Of a stretch of 7,902 bases of DNA, positions 1 to 6,532 are shown in pieces (the stretch's first letter is position 1; each line of letters opens with the position of its first letter). Source of the DNA: Saprospiraceae bacterium (GTDB taxonomy: Bacteria; Bacteroidota; Bacteroidia; Chitinophagales; Saprospiraceae); the NCBI GenBank assembly GCA_029262975.1, contig JAJCYJ010001013.1, positions 1 to 7,902 on the forward strand, written 5' to 3'. Both the position numbers and the translations under genes were made by a program. The notes under the pieces were generated by a model. The model was given only the letters and a program-made list of their open reading frames with translations, did not search any database and was not told where the DNA came from.

Positions 1-425
1 AAGGCGATGACAGCTATCGAGACTTTTGGAGAAATGGCGATCTTGGCGGGGTGATTCAGATCACTTCGAGTCCCGTTCACGATGGTGTGAAAGCAGCAAT
101 ATTCCCTTCAGGTGGTGATAGGATAGCATATCAGCTTATAAAAGTTCAGAAAGGGAAAGATTATACTATTTCCTTCTATTATACAATGAAGACTTCACCG
201 GCAGGGACTTTGAATGTCGCTATACTTGGAGGAGCCGTTACAGAATCTGGAATGGTGGCTGCTGCTACCATTGCTGATGTAACCTTAACGGATCAAACTT
301 CTGCCAGCACCTACGTCGAAGGATCGGTATCTTTTAATTCTGGTGATTTTGATGAAGTTGCAATTTTTGTAAGCAACGCAGGTGTTGAGTGCAGGATTGA
401 TACTTTTTCGATTTTTGAAAATTAA
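1..425 (+). CDS. C-terminal part of a secreted beta-sandwich carbohydrate-binding-like protein (5' end outside window)
   Basis: The reading frame is open from base 3 to the stop at 423-425, so the gene begins upstream of the window. The GTG at 51 is internal, because the frame before it (with residues such as SYRDFWRNGDLGG) continues the same domain. About 140 residues are visible. They are rich in alternating hydrophobic beta-strand patterns, with an aromatic FYYTMK strand and a closing strand ending in ECRIDTFSIFEN, typical of the last strand of jelly-roll carbohydrate-binding modules. There is no catalytic motif. In Bacteroidota alginate loci a small surface lipoprotein with PKD or CBM-like domains commonly follows SusC/SusD, and that is my best guess for its role: binding alginate at the surface next to the PL7 lyase, which starts 13 bases later. 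Specific ligand and family are not established from sequence alone. Confidence 0.75.
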   Translation, partial: GDDSYRDFWRNGDLGGVIQITSSPVHDGVKAAIFPSGGDRIAYQLIKVQKGKDYTISFYYTMKTSPAGTLNVAILGGAVTESGMVAAATIADVTLTDQTSASTYVEGSVSFNSGDFDEVAIFVSNAGVECRIDTFSIFEN

Positions 426-438
426 GAATATCCCAATT

Positions 439-1368
439 ATGAATATTATGGTCAGAAGTAATCGAAAGCTAAATCATTACACATTGTTTTTTCTAATGAT
501 TGTAATCTTATATTCTTGCGGTAAAACGGAGGATAATGAAATTCCATTCACTCCGGATCCTAAAGAAGAGATTCCGGTTGAACAAATGTTAGTGGAAGGT
601 GTCGATTACTTCTTGCCTAAAATTGATTTGAATCATTGGAAAGTTACTTTGCCAATTGGGAATCCAAGTGAAGTGAAACCTCCTGATATTCTGGATTATG
701 CTACTAATAAGGTCCTTCAGGAATTTATGTATAATGATAGCACAGATGGTTCCCTAGTGTTTTACACTTATCCAGGATCCACTACAGCCAACTCTTCTTA
801 TTCCCGGACAGAATTAAGAGAGCAAATGGTGCCCGGAAGTAATTCGACTAACTGGAAATTTAGCGATATCGGAATTATGGAAGGGACTTTGGCCGTAACT
901 GAAATGTCCAAAGACAAGAGTGGAGATTATCATAGGGCCATTATTATGCAGATTCATGGCAGATTATCCAATGAACAACGTGATCTCATCGGGGAAGATG
1001 ATAATAATGCACCTCCTGTACTTAAGATTTATTGGGAAGATGGCAAGGTGCTCGTAAAAACGAAAATTCTAAAAGATAAAGCAGTGGATGATGTCGAAAT
1101 GCTAAAGACATCTTCGTGGAAGGATGATGAAGGTTATTTTTTTAGTACACCTGTAGGACATGAAAAATTTACACTTAAAATAGAAGCCTCCAAAGGTACT
1201 TTATCCGTTACATTAAATGGTGATGAAACCACCAGTTATAAAAGTGATGATCTTGAAAGATGGGATGTATTTGAAAATTATTTCAAGGCAGGTAATTATC
1301 TAGTGACAACTGATGAGGGGGCATTTTCAAAAATTAAGTATTACACGCTTGATGTAGTTCACCCATAA
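439..1368 (+). CDS. PL7 family alginate lyase, lipoprotein
   Basis: This enzyme cleaves alginate by beta-elimination, giving oligosaccharides with an unsaturated end. I chose ATG 439 (309 aa). The frame is open back to 382, but that stretch overlaps the upstream gene and would put extra residues ahead of the signal peptide; ATG 448 is also possible. Residues 14-26 are a hydrophobic signal ending in a lipobox (ILYSC), giving lipidated Cys27, followed by an acidic linker. The PL7 jelly-roll domain spans roughly 57-306. All three PL7 signature motifs are present: RTELR at 123-127, QIH at 171-173 and YFKAGNY at 281-287. These supply the family's catalytic Arg, Gln, His and Tyr. The QIH form is linked in the family literature to activity on G-containing (GG or MG) blocks rather than pure polyM. 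Length and motifs indicate an intact gene. It is probably co-transcribed with the binding protein just upstream. Confidence 0.95.
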   Translation: MNIMVRSNRKLNHYTLFFLMIVILYSCGKTEDNEIPFTPDPKEEIPVEQMLVEGVDYFLPKIDLNHWKVTLPIGNPSEVKPPDILDYATNKVLQEFMYNDSTDGSLVFYTYPGSTTANSSYSRTELREQMVPGSNSTNWKFSDIGIMEGTLAVTEMSKDKSGDYHRAIIMQIHGRLSNEQRDLIGEDDNNAPPVLKIYWEDGKVLVKTKILKDKAVDDVEMLKTSSWKDDEGYFFSTPVGHEKFTLKIEASKGTLSVTLNGDETTSYKSDDLERWDVFENYFKAGNYLVTTDEGAFSKIKYYTLDVVHP

Positions 1369-1458
1369 ACTCAATATTCTAAATATCGAAATACCAGAGT
1401 TGATTGCTACAGGAACAAAGAGTTAAAAGATAGTTTTTTCATATGATGGTAATAGTAT

Positions 1459-1495
1459 AAGGGGAGGGTCAATTATCTCCCCTTTACTTTTCATC
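1459..1495 (+). terminator. Probable intrinsic terminator after the PL7 lyase
   Basis: A perfect 8-bp inverted repeat, AAGGGGAG (1459-1466) and CTCCCCTT (1477-1484), encloses a 10-base loop and is followed by the T-rich tract TTACTTTTC. It lies about 90 bases after the PL7 stop and about 30 bases before the Nramp-like start. It would end the upstream transcript (binding protein and PL7) and separate it from the next group of genes. The T tract is interrupted by A and C, so termination strength is uncertain. I see no convincing Bacteroidota promoter (TTG then TAnnTTTG) in the remaining gap. Confidence 0.65.
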
Positions 1496-1522
1496 TAAGG
1501 CATTGACATAGTTAATTCCAAT

Positions 1523-2716
1523 ATGACGAAATCCGGGTCCATATTTAAAAAACTCAACCTCCTGTTATTGGGTGTGGGTCCGGGTACTATGGCAATAGGT
1601 TATACAATTGGGACAGGTAGTGTAACATCGATGATAGTTTCCGGCAATAAGTTTGGAATGGACCTGCTCTGGGTACTATATCGAAGTTGTTTTTTCTCCT
1701 GGATACTCATGAATGCTTACGGGCGGTATACACTTGTGACTGGCGAGACCAGGCTATTAGGTATTTGCAGGCATATGAAATATGGTAATATTATTGCCAC
1801 CCTGATTATTGTAGGCATTACGATAGGACTGTTGAACTCATTAATTGGAATTCTTGGGATATCTGCCGATGCAAGTGTTTGCGGTGATTACCTTAATTAT
1901 GCCCGGTATCCAATCATATACTTATTGGGTAATATTAATTAATGTAATAATAATCATTGGTTCGATGTATGCAATTCTTTGGCAAGGGAAATATAGTTAT
2001 TTGGAGAGAGTACTTATCTTTTATGTAACACTAATGGGCTTATCATTTATCATTTCTTTATTTATAGTTGTACCAAGTGCAACCACAATCGCTAAAGGAT
2101 TTGTACCAACTATTCCTGAAGTACCTGGTGGTAAAATGTTGGTAGCTGCGTTTGTTGGTGCGACCATGGCTGCAGCCACATTTTTATCCAGACCATTATT
2201 CATAAAAGGAAAAGGATGGACAATCAAAAACTTAAAGGATCAGAATAGGGACGCGCTTTGGGCTGTTATTCTAATATTTTTTATAAGCGGATCTATTATG
2301 GCGATTGCAGCTGGTACAGTTCATGGGAAAGGGTCGAAATTGTAAAAGTCCTTACTATGGTAAACACATTAGAACCAGTGTTAAGCAAATTTGCTGTTTC
2401 CCTTTTTATGGTAGGTACTCTTGGTGCTGGCCTGTCTTCCGTATTTCCGATCTTGATGATTACACCTATACTGATCGCGGATTATCAGTCCGGAGAATTT
2501 GATATTCACTTACGCCAGTTTAAAATTATAGCTGCCGTTGCATGTCTTGTGGGATTGACGGTTCCGGTTTTCGGTGCGAATCTTATTAATGACCAGATTC
2601 TCTCTCAGGTTTTAATTGTTTTTGTACTGACATTGGTCATACTTGGTATTATTTTTCTAATGAACCGAGAAAAGCTGATGGGCGTATATAAGGTTTCTCG
2701 AATAATGAATATTTGA
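1523..2716 (+). pseudogene. Broken Nramp-family (SLC11-like) transporter, two frameshifts and missing C-terminus
   Basis: Three successive frames together encode one polytopic membrane protein of Nramp type. Frame one covers 1523 to about 1877 (GVGPGTMAIGY, LLWVL, AYGRYTLVTGET, TM1-3). Frame two runs from about 1878 to 2339 (YWVIL, IPEVPGGKMLVAAFVG, FLSRPLFIKGKGW). Frame three runs from about 2340 to 2716 (VNTLEPVLSKFAV, GLSSVFPILMI, DYQSGEFD, VPVFGAN, QILSQV). One extra base near 1877 and one missing base near 2337-2340 explain the breaks; repairing both gives a continuous Nramp-like protein. It stops right after the segment GVYKVSRIMNI, where relatives continue with a final membrane helix. 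Residues aligned to the metal-binding DPGN (TM1) and MPH (TM6) motifs read GTGS and AAA, so metal transport is doubtful even for the ancestral protein. Start ATG 1523 is the first start in a plausible N-terminus. A translated product would be a useless fragment of 139 aa. Confidence 0.85.
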
Positions 2717-2847
2717 AAGAAGGACTCTCGTATACAGAACCAAAATGGAAAGGAGATAACAAGTATATTTTAACTTCGGATTCTCCATTAAAGAAAAAGG
2801 GCGTTGATGGAAAGGATTTGGGAATATTAGAAAAATTGGAACAATAA
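2692..2847 (+). pseudogene. 3' remnant of a secreted lyase-like gene, probably parallel beta-helix (PL6-type)
   Basis: A frame without a start codon is open from 2692 to the TAA at 2845-2847 (51 codons), overlapping the end of the Nramp-like frame. Its sequence (EYLKEGLSY, TEPKW, YILTSDSPLKKKGVDGKDLGI) has the look of the C-terminal tail of right-handed beta-helix polysaccharide lyases, where a line of type LTxDSPxxxxGxDGxDLG closes the helix. The stop is one base before the PL17 start, the tight spacing of an operon partner. PL6 alginate lyases commonly neighbour PL17 in alginate loci, so a PL6 lyase is my preferred identity; this is inference from a short fragment. The whole 5' part of the gene is missing, apparently removed by the same deletion that took the Nramp C-terminus. 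Confidence 0.55.
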
Positions 2848-2848
2848 C

Positions 2849-5119
2849 ATGATGTCGAAAAATTACATAAATATTTATACTTTGCTTTTGTGCTCTTTGA
2901 TGGCATTGTCTTGTCAGGCTCAAAAGAATATTCCTTTGGATAAAACCAAAAGTGAAGTAAAGCAGGTTGTGTTTGATTATACCAATGCTTCTCTATTTGC
3001 ACAAACGCTAGATGACATAAGAACCGAAGTAGATAGCGAGATCAAATTAGGCGTACAGGTACCAGTTCCTAAAGATATGGCTGGAGGATATTCTCATGAA
3101 AGACATAAAAGAAACTTTTTTATACTTCAAAAAGCAGGCAGCCTTTTTCAAATTACCTGTGACGAGAAATATGCAAGATATATAAGGAATAATTTCGCTG
3201 CATATGCGAAGATGTATCCGTCACTTCCATTACACCCCACAGACAGGTCTTATGCAACAGGCAAGATTTTCTGGCAATGTCTTAATGATGCTAATTGGCT
3301 GGTTTATTGTAGCCAGGCCTACAGTAGCATCTATGAATGGCTGAGTGAACGAGAGCGTGAATTATTTGAGTCTCAATTGTTTCGGCCAATGGCGGATTTT
3401 TTGTCTGTTGAAAACCCCAGGTTTTTTAATCGCATTCATAATCATAGCACCTGGGCTAATGCAGCTGTAGGTATGATAGGCTTGGTGATGCAGGATGAAG
3501 AGTTAATCCAAAGAGCACTTTATGGATTAGAAAATGACGGCATAGATCCTTCGATAGTGGATAATGATGGCGGGTATATAAAAATAGAAGGGCAACGACG
3601 AGCAGGTTTCTTGGCGCAACTTGACCTATCATTTTCACCAGATGGTCATTTTACAGAAGGGCCTTATTATCTCAGGTATGCGATGACACCGTTTCTGCTT
3701 TTTTCGAAATCACTTTCTATCAATATGCCTGATCTTGACATTTATAATTACCGTGATAATATTTTGAAAAAAGCAGTGTACGCTCTTTTGTATGAGACAG
3801 ATGCAAAGGGTCAATTTTTTCCAATTAATGATGCACAAAAAGGTATGTCCTGGAGCTCACGTGAAGTGGTCTCAGCTGTAGACATCGCTTACAGTGATTT
3901 TGGTCAGGATCCCATGCTATTATCTATTGCTAAAATTCAAGGTAGAGTATTACTCGATGAAGCAGGATTAAAAGTTGCACAAGACATAGATAAGGGTTTG
4001 GTCAAACCATTTGTTCATAAATCTATAGCTTTTGTAGATGGTGCAGACGGTAAAAAAGGAGGACTGGGTATATTGAGAACAGGTGGGGAGGACTCAAAAG
4101 AAATATGTCTGGTCATGAAGTATGCAGCGCATGGTATGGGTCACGGTCATTTTGACAAGTTGTCTTATTCTCTTTATGATCAGGATAGTGAGGTAATACA
4201 GGATTACGGTGCTGCTCGTTGGGTTAATATTGACCAGAAAGGAGGAGGCAGATATCTTCCTGAAAATCAAACATTTGCAAAACAAAGCGTCGCTCATAAT
4301 ACTGTAGTCGTGAATCAGCGATCTCATTATGATGGTAAAGTAAAAAGCGCTGATGAGCATAGCCCGGAAATGTATTTCTTTAGTGCTGACAACCAAAAGA
4401 TACAAAGTGTAAGTGCTATAGAATATCATGCTTATCCGAATCATGATATGCATCGTACGATGATACTTTTAAAAGATGATAAATATCCAAACCCGCTTCT
4501 AATTGACATCTTTAAAGTGGTTACTTCAGAGCCAAGTACATACGATCTTCCTTTGTGGTTTATGGGACATTTGTTGTCTACTAATTTTAATTATAGTTCG
4601 GAGACAACGTCTTTATCTGTTTTGGGCGTTGATCATGGATACCAGCACTTATGGAAGGAAGCTTCCGGGTCTTCTGATTCGGGGCAAGCGCAAATAACAT
4701 GGTTTGGTAATGGAAAGTTTTATTCAGCTACATCGTCGGTTCAACCAACGGATGAATTGATTTTTGCACGACCCGGTGCTAATGACCCAAATTTTAATTT
4801 GAGACATGATCCGGTTTTTATGCTAAGAAGAAAACAGGCGACCAATACAGTATTTGCATCAGTTATAGAGTCTCATGGAACATATAGTCCTGTTGCCGAG
4901 ATTCCAATAAATCCCTTTAGCGATGTAAAAAGAATTGAAGTCATTTATGATTCGGATGCATACACTGTGGTGGAAGTTTCTGATCGATCAGAAGGTGTCT
5001 GGCAAATAGCAATATCAAATTTGGACGCTGGGAAAGATAAAAAACATCAAATGAATATAGATCATAAAGTGTTGCAATGGACAGGACCAATTTCTGTCAA
5101 CTTAACAACGGAACAATAA
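2849..5119 (+). CDS. PL17 family oligoalginate lyase (alginate lyase plus heparinase II/III-like domain), lipoprotein
   Basis: PL17 enzymes are exolytic: they convert alginate oligomers to unsaturated monouronate, which opens spontaneously to DEH. The 756-aa product begins with a hydrophobic signal and lipobox (LMALSC, lipidated Cys22). The (alpha/alpha) toroid alginate-lyase domain spans about 45-340, and the heparinase II/III-like beta-sandwich about 390-620, with a further beta-rich tail to the end. Residues matching the active site of characterised PL17 enzymes are visible: Asn198-His199 in RIHNHSTW, Tyr273/Tyr274 in TEGPYYLRYA, and the His-rich AHGMGHGHFDK (427-437) near the zinc/catalytic region. 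Full family length and no interruptions indicate a working gene. ATG 2849 or the adjacent ATG 2852 are equally possible starts. The Cys is followed by QAQKN with no acidic cluster, which suits a periplasm-facing lipoprotein. It lies directly behind the beta-helix remnant and probably belonged to that transcript. Confidence 0.95.
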   Translation: MMSKNYINIYTLLLCSLMALSCQAQKNIPLDKTKSEVKQVVFDYTNASLFAQTLDDIRTEVDSEIKLGVQVPVPKDMAGGYSHERHKRNFFILQKAGSLFQITCDEKYARYIRNNFAAYAKMYPSLPLHPTDRSYATGKIFWQCLNDANWLVYCSQAYSSIYEWLSERERELFESQLFRPMADFLSVENPRFFNRIHNHSTWANAAVGMIGLVMQDEELIQRALYGLENDGIDPSIVDNDGGYIKIEGQRRAGFLAQLDLSFSPDGHFTEGPYYLRYAMTPFLLFSKSLSINMPDLDIYNYRDNILKKAVYALLYETDAKGQFFPINDAQKGMSWSSREVVSAVDIAYSDFGQDPMLLSIAKIQGRVLLDEAGLKVAQDIDKGLVKPFVHKSIAFVDGADGKKGGLGILRTGGEDSKEICLVMKYAAHGMGHGHFDKLSYSLYDQDSEVIQDYGAARWVNIDQKGGGRYLPENQTFAKQSVAHNTVVVNQRSHYDGKVKSADEHSPEMYFFSADNQKIQSVSAIEYHAYPNHDMHRTMILLKDDKYPNPLLIDIFKVVTSEPSTYDLPLWFMGHLLSTNFNYSSETTSLSVLGVDHGYQHLWKEASGSSDSGQAQITWFGNGKFYSATSSVQPTDELIFARPGANDPNFNLRHDPVFMLRRKQATNTVFASVIESHGTYSPVAEIPINPFSDVKRIEVIYDSDAYTVVEVSDRSEGVWQIAISNLDAGKDKKHQMNIDHKVLQWTGPISVNLTTEQ

Positions 5120-5233
5120 TTAGAAAACTGACCATCATATTACATACCTCCTTTTGTAATGCATGGTTGTATGTGCAAAAAGGCAGGGACTCTTGTCGAT
5201 GTTTTTAGCCCGGCCAGAGAGGACTTTTTATAA
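5120..5233 (+). other. Gap between PL17 and the MFS remnant, with a 24-codon open frame of unknown meaning
   Basis: This 114-base gap holds a small frame starting at ATG 5159 (MHGCMCKKAGTL, then VDVFSPAREDFL) and ending at TAA 5231-5233. It is in the same frame as the following MFS remnant and stops immediately before it. I recognise no family. It could be chance, the tail of a lost gene, or an upstream extension of the transporter frame cut off by a stop. A weak 5-bp inverted repeat, TTACA and TGTAA, lies near 5140-5159 without a T-run. No promoter matching the Bacteroidota consensus is evident. Confidence 0.3.
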
Positions 5234-5723
5234 TTGGCAGGATTTAAAATCAGAATAAAAATTAAAGGATTAAGATGGTGGATTTTAGGTTTAGTAGCTA
5301 TTGCTACTGTGATCAATTATATAGATCGGCAAGCGCTTGGTATTTTATGGCCAGAAATTGCTAAGGACATTGGACTGAGAGATCAATCCAAGCATGTATA
5401 TGCGTCTATAGCATTCTTCTTTACAATTGCCTATGCGATCAGTAAAGGAGTATCTGGCAGGATATACGATATAATTGGAACGAAATTGGGATTTATAGGA
5501 TCCATAATAATTTGGTCAGCTGCTGCGATGCTTCATGCGTTAGCTTCAACAGCGGCAAGTTTCACATTTTTTAGAGTACTTCTCGGTCTTGGTGAAACCG
5601 GTAATTTCTAAATCAAGTTATACACCGGTATTTTTATTAAGTGCATTATTAGTTCCTTTAGGTGTCGGTGCTATATTCTTTTTAGGTGGAACTATAAATA
5701 GAGTTGAATTAAAAAAAAGATAA
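5234..5723 (+). pseudogene. MFS transporter (hexuronate/DEH-type) with internal deletion and no ATG start
   Basis: Bases 5234-5608 encode the first ~125 residues of a Major Facilitator Superfamily permease of the anion:cation symporter type (GLRWWILGLVAIATVINYIDRQALGILWPEI in TM1, FTIAYAISKGVSGRIYDIIGTKLG in TM2-3, FRVLLGLGETGNF in TM4), which then meets a stop at 5609-5611. In another frame, 5610-5723 encode a typical MFS C-terminus (SYTPVFLLSALLVPLGVGAIFFLGG, then RVELKKR and stop). Relatives have 420-480 residues, so around 270-300 residues between TM4 and the last helix are missing. The only upstream start is TTG 5234. Relatives usually begin with a sequence like MKIKGLRWW, and here that first position is ATA (5255-5257), suggesting a lost start codon. 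The intact ancestor probably imported alginate-derived monouronates (DEH) for the SDR and kinase downstream. The product cannot be functional. Confidence 0.85.
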
Positions 5724-5753
5724 TTAACTGAATTAAAATAAAATATTATAAAT

Positions 5754-6506
5754 ATGGAATTAACAGGAAAAACTGCAATTGTAACAGGAGGAGGAAGAGA
5801 TATAGGAAGAGCTATATCACTCAAATTAGCATCTATGGGTGCGAAAGTTGCTATTAATTATTATAATTCGCCTGCTGATGCTGAAGAGACTTTGAGTATG
5901 ATAAAAGATGCTGGGGGTGAGGCAATAATTGTAAAAGCTGACCTTACTAAATGGGATGAGTGCTTTCGTCTGGTTGAAGAAACACGAAGTGCACTTGGCG
6001 AGGAAGTTAATATTTTGGTTAATAATGCTGGAGGATTGGTGGCGCGTAAGACGTTATGTGAAATGGATGAAAAGTTTTGGGATCATCTAATGGCACTAAA
6101 CCTGAAATCTGTTTTTATGATGCATAAGGCCGCTGTGCCGCATATGCCAAAAGGAGGATCAATAATCAACCTGGCTTCACAGGCCGGACGTGATGGTGGT
6201 GGAGGTGGTGCATCAGCATATGCTACTTCCAAAGGTGCCGTAATGACCTTTACACGTTCCATGTCTAAAGAATTAGGTCCAAAAGGAATAAGAGTAAATG
6301 CGCTGTGTCCGGGTATGATTGCGACAACCTTTCATGATACTTTTACACCAGATAATGTCCGGGAAAGTGTTGCTGGCAAAACACCTTTAAGAAGGGAGGG
6401 AACCCCTGATGAAGTAGCAAATCTTGTCGCTTGCCTGGCGTCAACTGAGACTTCCTTCGTAACAGGAGCAAACTTTGATATTAATGGTGGATTGGCATTC
6501 TCTTAA
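5754..6506 (+). CDS. SDR-family oxidoreductase, candidate DEH reductase (DEH to KDG)
   Basis: A cytoplasmic classical short-chain dehydrogenase/reductase of 250 aa, full family length. The Rossmann cofactor motif is TGGGRDIG (11-18), NNAG is at 90-93, and the catalytic tetrad is Asn116, Ser142, Tyr156 and Lys160 (YATSK). The usual C-terminal PG motif (CPGM, 185-188) and GxxFDINGG end are present. One departure is Asp16 where the TGxxxGxG motif normally has glycine. Position between an alginate-type MFS permease and a KDG kinase suggests it reduces 4-deoxy-L-erythro-5-hexoseulose uronate (DEH) to 2-keto-3-deoxygluconate, a role shown for SDR enzymes in alginate-degrading bacteria. Substrate is inferred from context; sequence alone shows only the SDR family. 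The start ATG 5754 is preceded by a 30-base AT-rich spacer after the MFS remnant, typical of Bacteroidota operons. Confidence 0.9.
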   Translation: MELTGKTAIVTGGGRDIGRAISLKLASMGAKVAINYYNSPADAEETLSMIKDAGGEAIIVKADLTKWDECFRLVEETRSALGEEVNILVNNAGGLVARKTLCEMDEKFWDHLMALNLKSVFMMHKAAVPHMPKGGSIINLASQAGRDGGGGGASAYATSKGAVMTFTRSMSKELGPKGIRVNALCPGMIATTFHDTFTPDNVRESVAGKTPLRREGTPDEVANLVACLASTETSFVTGANFDINGGLAFS

Positions 6507-6532
6507 AGTGAAGATTTGCTAAGTTTGTAGAT

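Noticed and set aside
382..438. Extended N-terminus of the PL7 lyase starting at 382
   Set aside because: It overlaps the end of the upstream gene and puts 19 extra residues ahead of a good lipoprotein signal; ATG 439 gives a normal signal peptide.
1400..1438. Promoter-like TTG and TAGTTTTT before the Nramp-like gene
   Set aside because: The boxes fit the consensus poorly and lie upstream of the probable terminator, so a transcript would be stopped before the gene.
1845..2345. A separate small membrane protein starting at 1845
   Set aside because: It is the middle part of the Nramp-like protein in a shifted frame; its first residues before about 1878 do not match the family.
1860..2345. Programmed frameshifting in the Nramp-like gene
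   Set aside because: Two shifts in different directions without a clear slippery site plus stem-loop, and a missing C-terminus, point to decay or sequence error.
4094..4453. 119-codon open frame on the minus strand inside the PL17 gene
   Set aside because: It lies wholly within an intact, conserved coding region and has no recognisable family; it is an antisense shadow.
6492..6527. Bacteroidota-type promoter (TTG at 6492, TAAGTTTG at 6520) before the KDG kinase
   Set aside because: The -7-like box ends only 5 bases before the ATG and the spacing between boxes is about 25, longer than usual; the kinase is more likely co-transcribed with the SDR.
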